A stretch of DNA of 64,000 bases from an uncultured Bacteroidota bacterium (lineage in GTDB: Bacteria > Bacteroidota > Bacteroidia > Flavobacteriales > Flavobacteriaceae): NCBI GenBank assembly GCA_902595825.1, contig CACJRP010000002.1, positions 44,819 through 108,818 of the forward strand, written 5' to 3'. Both the position numbers and the translations under genes were made by a program. The notes below the pieces were generated by a model that did no database searches, was not told the origin of the DNA, and saw only the letters and a list, made by a program, of their open reading frames with translations. Every line of letters begins with the position of its first letter. The first letter of the stretch is position 1. Shown here piece after piece: positions 18,777-31,004 of the stretch.

Positions 18777-19966
18777 TATTTTATGACTTCTTGAACTTTA
18801 TCAGCAGCCTCTTTAAAATCAATTGCTGAAAGTACATTTAAATTTGAATTGTCGATTATTTCTTTAGCTATATCTGAATTTGTTCCTTGAAGTCGAACTA
18901 TAATTGGGACATTTATATTCTTGATATTTTTATAAGCCTCGACAATCCCATTAGCAACCCTATCACATCTAACTATTCCTCCGAAAATATTTATAAGTAT
19001 TGCTTTAACACTTGGATCTTTAAGAATAATTCTAAATCCTTTTTCAACTCTTTCTGCATCCGCTGTACCACCAACATCAAGAAAATTTGAAGGCGAACCT
19101 CCCGCTTGTTTAATCAAATCCATAGTTGCCATTGCAAGACCGGCTCCATTTACCATACAACCAACATTTCCGTCTAGGTCGATATAATTAAGGCCTGCCT
19201 TGTCGGCCTCAACCTCGACAGGGTTTTCTTCTGTTAAATCCCTTAAATCTGAGTAATCTGGATGCCGGAATAAAGCGTTGTTGTCAATAGTCACCTTAGA
19301 ATCAACTACAATTATTTTGTCATCAGATGTTTTAAGAAGAGGATTAATCTCAAAGAGTGACGAATCTGACTTGACATATGCTCTGTACAACGAAAAGATA
19401 AATTTTGTCATATCTTTAAAAGCCTCTCCCTTAAGGCCTAAATTGAATGCAATCTGCCTAGCTTGAAATTTTTGCAAACCAATTGTTGGATTAACGGTTT
19501 CTTTAAAAATGAGTTCAGGTGTTGTTTCAGCAACTTTTTCAATATCCATTCCACCTTCAGTAGAGTACATTATAATATTTTTACAATTTTTTCTATCCAA
19601 CAAAATTGAAATGTAGAATTCTTTTGTTTCAGATGCTCCTTGATAATAAACATCCTCTGCAATAAGAATTTTTCTTACTTTTTTCCCTTCAGGTGGAGTT
19701 TGTGGTGTTATAAGCATCATTCCAATCATTTTTTCAGCAATTTCTTTTACTTCATCCAATGATTTTGCAATTTTAACACCGCCTCCCTTCCCTCTTCCAC
19801 CAGCGTGAATTTGAGCCTTAATTACGTATACTTCGGTACCTGTTTCTTTATTCAATTTTTTGGCAGCCGCGAAAGCATCATCTGCATTGCTGACAACTAT
19901 TCCTTTTTGGGTAGAAACACCATAGCTGGCTAGAATTTCTTTTCCTTGGTACTCGTGCAAATTCAT
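18776..19966 (-). CDS. sucC: ADP-forming succinate--CoA ligase subunit beta
   Basis: MNLHEYQGKEILASYGV, KAQIHAGGRGKGGGVKIA, GGIVRCDRVANGIVEA. Confidence 0.97.
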   Translation of the reverse strand: MNLHEYQGKEILASYGVSTQKGIVVSNADDAFAAAKKLNKETGTEVYVIKAQIHAGGRGKGGGVKIAKSLDEVKEIAEKMIGMMLITPQTPPEGKKVRKILIAEDVYYQGASETKEFYISILLDRKNCKNIIMYSTEGGMDIEKVAETTPELIFKETVNPTIGLQKFQARQIAFNLGLKGEAFKDMTKFIFSLYRAYVKSDSSLFEINPLLKTSDDKIIVVDSKVTIDNNALFRHPDYSDLRDLTEENPVEVEADKAGLNYIDLDGNVGCMVNGAGLAMATMDLIKQAGGSPSNFLDVGGTADAERVEKGFRIILKDPSVKAILINIFGGIVRCDRVANGIVEAYKNIKNINVPIIVRLQGTNSDIAKEIIDNSNLNVLSAIDFKEAADKVQEVIK

Positions 19967-20080
19967 AATGAACTATTTGTAACAAAAATATAAAAATCTA
20001 TTACTCTTATTAAAAATTGTAATTAGAATAATGTTTTAGATGTAACAATATTTTAAAATTTTAATATTTTACAAAAAGTA

Positions 20081-20113
20081 TTTGCTAATGTTTTATAATA
20101 GATGTTAATTTTG
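20081..20113 (+). promoter_or_regulatory. Bacteroidota-type promoter of lysA (TTTG-N21-TAATTTTG)
   Basis: TTTG at 20081-20084 and TAATTTTG at 20106-20113 match the -33 TTTG / -7 TAnnTTTG consensus. Confidence 0.5.
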
Positions 20114-20130
20114 CGATTCAATCCAGTAAA

Positions 20131-21351
20131 ATGAGAAGTCAACAAATATTAAAAATTGCAAAAGATTTTGGAGGTCCCATATATATATATGACTCAGAAA
20201 AAATAAAAACCCAATATAGAAAACTTGAAATTGCTTTTAGAAGTGTTAAAAATCTGAGTATTAATTATGCAGCAAAAGCGCTTAGCAATGTGAATATTTT
20301 AAAATATTTAAATAATCTTGGAGCTGGTCTTGACACAGTTTCCTTTCAAGAAGTGGAACTTGGACTAAAAGCAGGTTTCGATCCTAAAGATATCATATTC
20401 ACCCCAAACGGGGTTTCTATTGGTGAAATAGAAAAAGTTGTTTCATATGGAGCTCAGATAAATATTGATAATCTTGCAATGTTGGAACAATTTGGGAACA
20501 AACACCCTTCCGTTCCAGTTTGTATAAGAATAAACCCACATGTAATGGCAGGTGGAAACAATAATATTTCCGTAGGTCATATTGATTCGAAATTTGGAAT
20601 ATCAATACATCAAATACCACACTTATTAAGGATTGTTGAAAATACCAAAATGAATATAAATGGTATTCATATGCACACAGGAAGTGATATTTTGGATATA
20701 GAAGTCTTCTTACATGCATCTGAAATTCTTTTTAATACTGCTAGAAAATTTAAACGATTATCATTTATAGATTTTGGCTCTGGATTCAAAGTTCCGTACA
20801 AAAAAGGGGATATTGAAACTAATATAGAAGAACTCGGAGAAAAATTAAGTATAAGATTTAATGAATTTTGTAGAGATTATGGCAGGGAATTAACTCTAGT
20901 TTTTGAGCCTGGAAAGTATTTAGTAAGTGAGGCAGGGTATTTTGTTAGCAAAGTTAATTCTGTAAAACAGACTACTTCTACTGTATTTGCACAAATAGAA
21001 AGCGGCTTTAATCATCTCATGAGACCCATGTTTTATGGATCTTATCATGAAATCGAGAACCTATCAAATCTTTCAGGAGAAGAAAGATTTTATTCTGTGG
21101 TTGGGTATATTTGTGAAACCGACACATTTGGAAGTAATCGTAAAATAAGAGAAATTAAAGAGGGTGATTATCTTGTATTCAAAAATGCTGGAGCTTATTG
21201 TTTTTCAATGTCTAGCAATTATAATTCCAGATATAAGCCAAAAGAAGTTTTTTGGATTGGCGGTGAAGGCCACCTTATAAGAAGAGAAGAGAAATTTGAT
21301 GATTTAATTCGTAATCAAGTTGATTTAAGCAATGAAGTTTTGGCAAGTTAG
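20131..21351 (+). CDS. lysA: Diaminopimelate decarboxylase
   Basis: PIYIYDSEKI, NYAAKALSN, HMHTGSDI, FEPGKYLVSEAGYF, GAYCFSMSSNYN. Confidence 0.93.
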   Translation: MRSQQILKIAKDFGGPIYIYDSEKIKTQYRKLEIAFRSVKNLSINYAAKALSNVNILKYLNNLGAGLDTVSFQEVELGLKAGFDPKDIIFTPNGVSIGEIEKVVSYGAQINIDNLAMLEQFGNKHPSVPVCIRINPHVMAGGNNNISVGHIDSKFGISIHQIPHLLRIVENTKMNINGIHMHTGSDILDIEVFLHASEILFNTARKFKRLSFIDFGSGFKVPYKKGDIETNIEELGEKLSIRFNEFCRDYGRELTLVFEPGKYLVSEAGYFVSKVNSVKQTTSTVFAQIESGFNHLMRPMFYGSYHEIENLSNLSGEERFYSVVGYICETDTFGSNRKIREIKEGDYLVFKNAGAYCFSMSSNYNSRYKPKEVFWIGGEGHLIRREEKFDDLIRNQVDLSNEVLAS

Positions 21352-22535
21352 TAAATAATACCTGAGCCAATTAATTCTTTTTCTTTGTACCAAGCTGCAA
21401 ATTGTCCACTTGATATAGACTTTTGTTTTTTATTAAAAACCAAGTAAAGTCCCTCTTTACGTCTAAAAATCTGAGCTGGTTTTAAAGTTTGTCTATATCT
21501 TATTCGCGCTAAAATTTTTTCAGAAGAGTTTAAACTAATTTTTAAATCGGGTCTTAGCCAGTTAATATCGTTGCTCTTGATTAAAAGACCTTGTCTATAC
21601 AAACCTGGATGATTTTCTCCTTCACCAACGTAGATAATATTTTTTTTTACATCTTTTTCAATAACAAATAATGGCTTTTTAAAACCCCCAACCTGCAACC
21701 CTTTTCTTTGACCAATGGTAAAGAAATGAGCCCCATCATGATAACCAATCATTTCTCCACTTGATTCAGAATATTTATACTTTTGAACAGATTTCATTAG
21801 ATAGTTTTCATCTTTAACATCCTTAAAAGCTTTTTTAAAAATCTTTTCATCTGGCGACACTTTGATAATTTTACCTCTTTTAATCTTTAATTTTTGTTGA
21901 AGAAATTCCGGTAATTTTATTTTACCAACAAAACATAACCCTTGCGAATCTTTTTTATTTGCAGTTATTAATCCGTTTTCCTTTGCTATTTTCCTAACAT
22001 CAGTTTTTTTCAGGTCACCAATAGGGAACAAAACTTTGGATAATTGAATTTGATTTAATTGACATAAAAAATAGGACTGGTCCTTAGTATTATCTTTACC
22101 CTCTATTAATTTATAAATTTTTTTGTTTCCTTTTTTTGATTCTTTTTTTCTACAATAGTGGCCTGTTGCAATGTAATCTGCACCGAGTGATTCAGCTTTT
22201 GAAAGAAAAACATCAAATTTGATTTCTTTATTACAGAGAATATCAGGGTTAGGTGTTCTACCCTCTTTATATTCCCTGAACATATAATCGACAATTCTTT
22301 TTTTATACTCTTTACTTAAATCAATGACCTGAAAAGGGATTCCCAACTTCTCACTGATAATTAGAGCATCATTACTATCTTCTAACCATGGACATTCATT
22401 AGAAATAGTAACAGATTCATCATACCAATTTTTCATGAAAATTCCAATAACATGATACCCTTGTTTTTTTAGAATAAGAGCTGCAACGCTTGAATCAACC
22501 CCCCCAGAAAGAGCTACAATTACTTTTTTGCTCAT
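21348..22535 (-). CDS. mnmA: tRNA 2-thiouridine(34) synthase MnmA
   Basis: [63 protein letters not shown]. Confidence 0.95.
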   Translation of the reverse strand: MSKKVIVALSGGVDSSVAALILKKQGYHVIGIFMKNWYDESVTISNECPWLEDSNDALIISEKLGIPFQVIDLSKEYKKRIVDYMFREYKEGRTPNPDILCNKEIKFDVFLSKAESLGADYIATGHYCRKKESKKGNKKIYKLIEGKDNTKDQSYFLCQLNQIQLSKVLFPIGDLKKTDVRKIAKENGLITANKKDSQGLCFVGKIKLPEFLQQKLKIKRGKIIKVSPDEKIFKKAFKDVKDENYLMKSVQKYKYSESSGEMIGYHDGAHFFTIGQRKGLQVGGFKKPLFVIEKDVKKNIIYVGEGENHPGLYRQGLLIKSNDINWLRPDLKISLNSSEKILARIRYRQTLKPAQIFRRKEGLYLVFNKKQKSISSGQFAAWYKEKELIGSGIIY

Positions 22536-22547
22536 TTTGATATAAGC

Positions 22548-24362
22548 TTATCTTTTGCTATTTAAACGTTTTTGTTTTTCAGCCTGCTCCATTGCCTTTT
22601 GAAGTCTGGCGCTAAATCCTGATACTTTTCTTGGTTTCTTTTTGTTCTCTTCGATTTGGAGTAAAATTTTACTTTCATCAACAACAAAGTTTTTTATAAC
22701 AACCATCAAAAGTATGGTTAACAAATTTGAGACAAAATAATATAAACTTAGTCCGCTTGAGTAATTGTTAAAGAAAAAAAGCATCATTAAAGGCATTAAA
22801 TACATAATAAACTTCATGTTTGGCATTCCAGGCTGCTGTGGTGGTTGTTGTTGTCCCATTGTCATCATCGTGTAAACAAAAATTGCTACAGATGCTAAAA
22901 TCGGAAATAAACTTATATGATCTCCGTAAAAAGGGATATTAAACGGTAATTCTAAAATAGAATCATACGAAGACAAATCATCAGCCCATAAAAAGCTTTT
23001 TTGTCTTAAAGCGAAAGCAACTGGGAAAAAACTAAACAGGGCATAAAAAACTGGTAATTGAACCAATGCTGGCAAACAACCTGACATCGGATTCGCACCA
23101 GCCCGTGAATAAAGAGACATTGTTTCTTGTTGACGTTTGACAGCATCTTTAGAAAACTTTTTATTTATCTCCTCAATTTCGGGCCTTAATATTTTCATCT
23201 TGACTTGAGAAACGTACGAACGATATGTTACGGGCGACATTGCTAGTCGTACTATAATAGTCATAATGATTATTGAAATACCAAATGGCATAAAAGAACT
23301 AATAAAATTAAAGAGAGGGATAAAAATATATTTATTAATCCACCCAAAAATGCCCCAGCCATAGTTTACACTCTTCTCAATACCTATGTTGTAATTCGAA
23401 AGTGTAGAATATTGCGAGGGACCAAAATACCACTTGAATTTAAAATCAAAATCACCATTATTTTCAAGAGGAATGACAGAGCTATAAAACTTAGTATATT
23501 TTTCTTTTTTATTCTCTGACTGAACTAAATTTTCAGATTTAAGAAACACATTACTAATTTGTTTATCTGGAATTAAAATCGAATTGAAAAAATGTTGTTT
23601 GTAACTTATCCAATGGATTTCATCAACTTCTTCTTCATCAGTTCCTGTTATACTGAGTTCGTTTACTTTATCATTTTCGTATCCATAAGTAAGTTCGCTA
23701 TATCTATTTTCATACTCCACACTTTTGGAATTTCTAAATGATTTTAAACTCCATTCAAGTCTATTTAAATTTGAGGCGTTAACAAAATTTTGTAAGTTCG
23801 ATGAAGTTATAGAGTAATCTAACAGGTAAGAATCAGGTAATAACGAGTATTGAAATTCTATCCATCTACCTTGGCTAAAAAGTGCTCGCATTGTTAGTTT
23901 CCCTTTTTTAGATTTGTTTTTATTTATTTCAAAGTTTAATTTGGATGTATTGATTTGTCCTCCATCTTTTAGTTTAAAAACTAAATTCATATTTTGGTTG
24001 TTATCTACCAGGTTTAGAGGTTCTTTTAAGTAGTTATCAAACTTTTTAAGATTAGCTTTGGTAATTTGACCCCCTTTGCTAGAAACGACAATTTTAATCA
24101 AATTATTTTCTAGTTGATAAAACTCCTCCTCTTTTACATTTAAATAATTTAAATTTTCAAGACCAAGTAATTCTTTATCTTTTTGATTGAGCTCTTGGCT
24201 TAAAGAATCCTTTTTTGATTCTTTTATATTTTTACTCTGATTGTTAACCTCAGCTTGATTATTTAAATTTTGATCTTGCTGACGCATGAGCATCCAAGTC
24301 ATAATTAAGGCAATTAAAACAAAACCGATCAATTGATATGGATCTAATTTTTTTTCTTCCAT
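22548..24362 (-). CDS. yidC: Membrane protein insertase YidC
   Basis: N-terminal TM plus large periplasmic domain; GISIIIMTIIVRLAMSPVTYRSYVSQVKMKILRPEI; NPMSGCLPALVQLPVFYALF. Confidence 0.95.
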   Translation of the reverse strand: MEEKKLDPYQLIGFVLIALIMTWMLMRQQDQNLNNQAEVNNQSKNIKESKKDSLSQELNQKDKELLGLENLNYLNVKEEEFYQLENNLIKIVVSSKGGQITKANLKKFDNYLKEPLNLVDNNQNMNLVFKLKDGGQINTSKLNFEINKNKSKKGKLTMRALFSQGRWIEFQYSLLPDSYLLDYSITSSNLQNFVNASNLNRLEWSLKSFRNSKSVEYENRYSELTYGYENDKVNELSITGTDEEEVDEIHWISYKQHFFNSILIPDKQISNVFLKSENLVQSENKKEKYTKFYSSVIPLENNGDFDFKFKWYFGPSQYSTLSNYNIGIEKSVNYGWGIFGWINKYIFIPLFNFISSFMPFGISIIIMTIIVRLAMSPVTYRSYVSQVKMKILRPEIEEINKKFSKDAVKRQQETMSLYSRAGANPMSGCLPALVQLPVFYALFSFFPVAFALRQKSFLWADDLSSYDSILELPFNIPFYGDHISLFPILASVAIFVYTMMTMGQQQPPQQPGMPNMKFIMYLMPLMMLFFFNNYSSGLSLYYFVSNLLTILLMVVIKNFVVDESKILLQIEENKKKPRKVSGFSARLQKAMEQAEKQKRLNSKR

Positions 24363-24363
24363 G

Positions 24364-26010
<1,647 letters not shown>

Positions 26011-26052
26011 TTAAAATTACAAAAAGTATTCGTGAAAAATTAAAACTAAATA

Positions 26053-27780
26053 TTATTTCTTAATTTCTATTATTTCGTAGTCTTTATTTTGAAGAATATA
26101 AAACCCAAAATTAGAATAACCACCGCCTTGGTCAGGCAAATATTTAAATTTGTTCTCAATATAATTTGTTTCTTCTATTTTGTCACTAAATATTTTATTT
26201 TGATAAGCCAATCTTAATATCACGTCCATAGTGACATCAAAAGCACGATAACTTTCTTTGGATGGATAGTTTCCATATTTTTTCAAAAAATTATCTTTAA
26301 ATTTTTGTCTCTCAATTGTTTCTCTTGGAAAATTATCGTTAAGGTATGTGAATTTAATATTACCTAAGTGCTTTCTTGAAATGTTAACATTATCATAAAT
26401 TGAAGTTCTTAAGCTTGAAAATAATTGAACATCTCTGTCTTTTCCAACCTGTGAATTTAATAATGATGTCACATTAGCTGCCAAACCTAAGTTTTGTGAT
26501 TCAAAAATGACTTGATTTTTTAATGAATCAACAAGAAGGGAATCAATCAACTCGGGGATAACAAATCCACCTTTTTCTGATTGAACAAAATGTGCCTTTG
26601 AAAAGGATTTTTTAAATTCATAAGCAATTTTAAAGTTTATACTATCTGTAATTATAAGTAGATTTTGGGTTGAATCAATTTCATTTTTGATATAATTCAT
26701 CATTACTTTTCTTAATCTTTTAAGTCTACCGACAGATTGATAAAGATTTTTGTCTCCATCTATTTCCTTTGTCGATAACGGAGAAATAATCGGTATATCA
26801 GATATTTGACTGTTTCTTGAAAAAAAATCAAAATTTTTAGGCACCAAAGGTCCTATTATTGCATTAATTCCTTTCCAATTAGTTGAAGATATCTTTTCTT
26901 TGATTACACTTAAATCGTTTTGTGTATCAATGACCTTAATTTTTGTTTTGATTCCAATTGAATCACAAAATTCTTTTGCCATTTCCATACCAAAATAGAA
27001 GTCGGACGAAATTGTGTGTAAATTTCTTTTAGAAAGCTTCGTGTTGGTTTTTTCAACAGAATCAAATTCTATTTCCCTAATTTTAAAGGGTAAAAAGCAT
27101 ACTAATTGTAAATAGTTATTTGAAAAAAAAGAATCCTTAAGGGAAACTCTCTCATATAGTAAACCATTTTTTACATCAAAGTTACCCTTAAACTGATTGG
27201 GTATTTTTAATATCGTCTCTTCTTTAGGTTGAATATTAGTTAAACTGGGATTATATGCAATTAAACTGTCAGTTGAAATTCCAATTTTTTGACTTATAAT
27301 TGGTAAACTTTCATTCGACTTAACTTTGTAATAATTCATTTCGTTTTGGAAATCATTAATAATAGAGTCTCCACCTGTAGGTAACAATATTTGTTGCCCA
27401 ACTTTTAATCCACTCACTATTTCTGGATTAATTTTTTCCAAGTCGCTAATTCTAAGTCCGTATTCGTAGGCTAATCTCCACTTGGTTTCTTTTGGTTTTA
27501 CAAGATGTGTTTTGTAATTAAAAAACTTTGGCCTAACCTTTACAATTTGCTTATTTTTAAAAAATGGTATTTGTAACTTCATTTTCCTTTTCAGACCAAT
27601 CTTATCAATTAAAGGGTTATACTCTTTGATAGTTTCAATTGAAATATTATACATTTTGGATAAAGAATATAGGGTCTCTTTTTTCTTTACTTTATGTACA
27701 ACAAATCTGTCCGGAGTGTTTTGAGAAAATGAAAGAAATCCTAACATCAAAAAAAATAAAAAAAATACTCTCAGTTTCAT
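26053..27780 (-). CDS. LysM domain protein with C-terminal periplasmic-binding-protein-like domain
   Basis: Signal peptide; repeated LysM motifs (HKVKKKETLYSLSKMYNISIETIKEYNP) followed by a PBP type 1-like region; start at MKLRVFFLFFL. Confidence 0.8.
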   Translation of the reverse strand: MKLRVFFLFFLMLGFLSFSQNTPDRFVVHKVKKKETLYSLSKMYNISIETIKEYNPLIDKIGLKRKMKLQIPFFKNKQIVKVRPKFFNYKTHLVKPKETKWRLAYEYGLRISDLEKINPEIVSGLKVGQQILLPTGGDSIINDFQNEMNYYKVKSNESLPIISQKIGISTDSLIAYNPSLTNIQPKEETILKIPNQFKGNFDVKNGLLYERVSLKDSFFSNNYLQLVCFLPFKIREIEFDSVEKTNTKLSKRNLHTISSDFYFGMEMAKEFCDSIGIKTKIKVIDTQNDLSVIKEKISSTNWKGINAIIGPLVPKNFDFFSRNSQISDIPIISPLSTKEIDGDKNLYQSVGRLKRLRKVMMNYIKNEIDSTQNLLIITDSINFKIAYEFKKSFSKAHFVQSEKGGFVIPELIDSLLVDSLKNQVIFESQNLGLAANVTSLLNSQVGKDRDVQLFSSLRTSIYDNVNISRKHLGNIKFTYLNDNFPRETIERQKFKDNFLKKYGNYPSKESYRAFDVTMDVILRLAYQNKIFSDKIEETNYIENKFKYLPDQGGGYSNFGFYILQNKDYEIIEIKK

Positions 27781-27781
27781 A

Positions 27782-29308
27782 CTATTCCCACTCAATTGTA
27801 GATGGTGGTTTAGAACTAATATCATAAACAACCCTATTAACCCCCATAACATTATTAATTATTTTGTTTGAGACTTTTTGAAGAAATTCATAAGGCAAAT
27901 TAATCCAATCAGCGGTCATACCGTCAGTAGAGCTGACTGCTCTTAAAACAACACATTTTTCATATGTTCTTTCATCACCCATAACACCGACACTTTGTAC
28001 AGGTAATAAAATTGCGCCAGCTTGCCAAATTGAATTATATAACCCCTCTTCTTTCAAACTATTTATAAAAATCGAATCTACCTCTTGTAACAAACTTACT
28101 TTTTCAGAAGTTATATCTCCTAATATTCGGATACCAAGTCCTGGACCAGGAAAAGGATGACGACCCAAGATAGAATTATTTATTTTTAATGTTTTACCTA
28201 CTCTTCTGACTTCGTCTTTAAAAAGCATCCTAAGAGGCTCTATTATTTTCAATTTCATAAAATGGGGTAAACCACCGACATTATGATGCGATTTTATTGT
28301 GGCTGAAGGACCCTTTACGGATTGAGACTCAATTACATCTGGATATATGGTTCCTTGAGCTAGCCATTTAGCATTTTTGATTTTTTGAGCTTCTTCATCA
28401 AAGACATCAATGAAGGTATTGCCAATAACCTTTCTCTTTTCTTCTGGATCGGTAACACCTTTTAAATTATCTAAAAATTGTTTTGACTTATCAACTCCTG
28501 TAATATTCAGTCCCATATCTTCATACTGACTCAAAACACTTTCAAACTCGCCTTTTCTTAAAAGACCATTATTAACGAAAATACATATCAAATTATCCCC
28601 AATAGCTTTATTAATTAGAATTGCAGCAACCGAAGAGTCAACTCCTCCTGACAATCCCAAAATAACTTTATCTTTTTTTATCTTCTCTTTAATTTTTTGA
28701 ACTGTCATTTTAACGAATGAATCTGGAGTCCATGTTTGTTTTATTTTAGATATTTTAACTAAGAAATTTTCTAAAAGCTTAATACCAAAAGTAGTGTGAT
28801 AAACCTCAGGATGAAATTGAATAGCAAAAGTGTGTTCAGACTTGAACTTAAAAGCAGCATATTGTACATCTTCCGTACTAGCTAATTTTTCTGATTCTTT
28901 AGGTAATTTATTTATCGTGTCTCCGTGACTCATCCAAACTTGAGAACTATTTTTAAAACCATAAAATAAATTATTGGTATCATTAGTAATCAATTTCGCT
29001 CTTCCATATTCTCTGGTGAAAGATTTTCCTACTTCACCTCCGTAATAATCGGCTAAAAATTGAGCACCATAGCATATTCCCAGGATAGGAACAATTCCTT
29101 TAATTTTTGTAATATCAATTTTAGGAGCATTTTTAGAATGCACAGAAAAAGGTGAACCCGATAAAATTACAGCACTATGTTCTAAAATGTTATTCGGGAG
29201 ATTATCAAAACTAAATATTTCACAGTAAATATTAAGCTCCCTAACTCTTCTAGCGATTAATTGGGTATATTGAGATCCGAAGTCAATAATTAATACCTTG
29301 AATTCCAT
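27782..29308 (-). CDS. guaA: GMP synthase (glutamine-hydrolysing)
   Basis: [43 protein letters not shown]-terminal [10 protein letters not shown]. Confidence 0.97.
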   Translation of the reverse strand: MEFKVLIIDFGSQYTQLIARRVRELNIYCEIFSFDNLPNNILEHSAVILSGSPFSVHSKNAPKIDITKIKGIVPILGICYGAQFLADYYGGEVGKSFTREYGRAKLITNDTNNLFYGFKNSSQVWMSHGDTINKLPKESEKLASTEDVQYAAFKFKSEHTFAIQFHPEVYHTTFGIKLLENFLVKISKIKQTWTPDSFVKMTVQKIKEKIKKDKVILGLSGGVDSSVAAILINKAIGDNLICIFVNNGLLRKGEFESVLSQYEDMGLNITGVDKSKQFLDNLKGVTDPEEKRKVIGNTFIDVFDEEAQKIKNAKWLAQGTIYPDVIESQSVKGPSATIKSHHNVGGLPHFMKLKIIEPLRMLFKDEVRRVGKTLKINNSILGRHPFPGPGLGIRILGDITSEKVSLLQEVDSIFINSLKEEGLYNSIWQAGAILLPVQSVGVMGDERTYEKCVVLRAVSSTDGMTADWINLPYEFLQKVSNKIINNVMGVNRVVYDISSKPPSTIEWE

Positions 29309-29358
29309 TCTCAAAAATACAATTAATCTTTCTTCAAAATAGAGATTAATTAATTAAA

Positions 29359-30951
29359 TTATTTTAGATCAAGGACCCAAAACTTTTTTTCAAATAAATC
29401 AATACTATCAAACAAATTTTGAAAAAAAGTGTCACCATATTGAAGGTAAAAGTCAATAAAATTTATTTTTCTTTCTTGAAAAATACTGTCTGGATTGATT
29501 TCTTTATATATATATTTTAAATCATTTTCAATGGAACTCATTTTTCTTTTTTGAGCCTTCAATAACCTTTTTTCTAATTTATCAATTCCATTAAGTTGTT
29601 TTTTCTTTTGTGCATTTACAGCTCCCAAAAATGAGGAGTCAGTAATTTTAACTATAGAATCCAATACTTTAAACTGTTTTTTTAAGCTTTCTTTTAAGAA
29701 ATTTAAATTCATATCAATTTCACTATGCTTTTTAATATTTAGATTGATAAATTCATTTTTTTTAAGAAAAATCTCATTTTCATTTACTAAATATTTATTG
29801 ATTTTTCTCCTCATTTTTTGAGTTAAAAGTAAAATAGATGCGCGAGGGCTTATTATTGGAAATACAACACCATGATAGTCAAAAAAACTTTTTAACTGTA
29901 ACCAGTAAGACATTTCACTCGATCCTCCAATGTAACAAAGATTTGGTAAAATTACTTCTTGATATAATGGACGCATCAGGACATTTGGGGAGAAATTTTC
30001 TGGTCTTTTATTCAGCTCTTTTAACATCTCTTGGTGGGAAACGTTTTTATCAGAAAGATTGTATTTTGAATCTTTTCTAATAATTCTTTCTCTTGAATTA
30101 ACATTTAAATGAAATAAATTAATTTCCCTTGGATTAACTTGAGGAATGTATTTTTCTGAGTAAACCTCTTTGATACTATTTACTGTTTTATTTACACACT
30201 CTTTACATGTATTATTAATTAGCTCATCTTCCATGTAGGAAGAAAACATTTTTTTAAGATTGTGAGAATCTGGATCAATTATGATAAGCCCTTTTTCTTT
30301 AAATAATTGATGAACTAAACACCTAGTTGCTTTTGCTAATGTGAAATTATCCTTATAGGCAGATGTAATTATTTTTTTAATTCTTTTAGCTAGATTATTA
30401 GTTGGGAAAAATGTAAATATTTGCTCTAAAATAGCATTAAAATTATCTAACTTTATTCTGCCAACGGAGCCTTTAGCTTTTGTCAAATAATTTATTTTTT
30501 TATCTCTAAAATAAACCTCAGATATTTCATCAAAATCATGGTCTTCAGAAGCTAACCAAAATACAGGTACAAAATTATTTTTAGGATATTTTTTTTTCAA
30601 TTTTGCGCACGTGTTGATAACACTAATTATTTTGTAGATAAAAAATATCGGACCAGTTAAAATACAAAGCTGGTGTCCAGTAGTTATCGTAAAAGTTGAC
30701 TCTTTTAACAAAATGTTGATGTTTTTTAAGACTTTTTTGTCGTTTATGTCCGAGTATTGAGACAATAGCTCCTTTACCAGAATATTTCTCTTCGACAAAG
30801 AAAAACTTTTCTTCAACTCTATCTGTTTTTTAAAGTTTTTAATATCAAAACTTGAATTATAAAATTTTTTTAGAGCTTTATTTTCATTTAAAAAATCAAA
30901 TATAAAATCTGAATAAATTTTAGTTTTCTTTAAATCAATGTGTTTTTTCAA
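29359..30951 (-). CDS. bshC: Bacillithiol biosynthesis cysteine-adding enzyme BshC
   Basis: TITTGHQLCILTGPIFFIYKIIS, PVFWLASEDHDFDEI, FSPNVLMRPLYQEVILPNLCYIGG. Confidence 0.93.
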   Translation of the reverse strand: MKKHIDLKKTKIYSDFIFDFLNENKALKKFYNSSFDIKNFKKQIELKKSFSLSKRNILVKELLSQYSDINDKKVLKNINILLKESTFTITTGHQLCILTGPIFFIYKIISVINTCAKLKKKYPKNNFVPVFWLASEDHDFDEISEVYFRDKKINYLTKAKGSVGRIKLDNFNAILEQIFTFFPTNNLAKRIKKIITSAYKDNFTLAKATRCLVHQLFKEKGLIIIDPDSHNLKKMFSSYMEDELINNTCKECVNKTVNSIKEVYSEKYIPQVNPREINLFHLNVNSRERIIRKDSKYNLSDKNVSHQEMLKELNKRPENFSPNVLMRPLYQEVILPNLCYIGGSSEMSYWLQLKSFFDYHGVVFPIISPRASILLLTQKMRRKINKYLVNENEIFLKKNEFINLNIKKHSEIDMNLNFLKESLKKQFKVLDSIVKITDSSFLGAVNAQKKKQLNGIDKLEKRLLKAQKRKMSSIENDLKYIYKEINPDSIFQERKINFIDFYLQYGDTFFQNLFDSIDLFEKKFWVLDLK

Positions 30952-31004
30952 TTTTTTAAATTTAATTTAATCGTAAATTAATAAAGTATCCATTAAATTT
31001 TGTC

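Noticed and set aside
19983-19990. Minus-strand TATTTTTG upstream of sucC
   Set aside because: Single 8-mer in an AT-rich spacer with no -33 box at the right distance; too weak alone
20176-20190. (TA)n run within lysA
   Set aside because: Short microsatellite-like stretch inside conserved coding sequence (YIYD); no sign of phase variation
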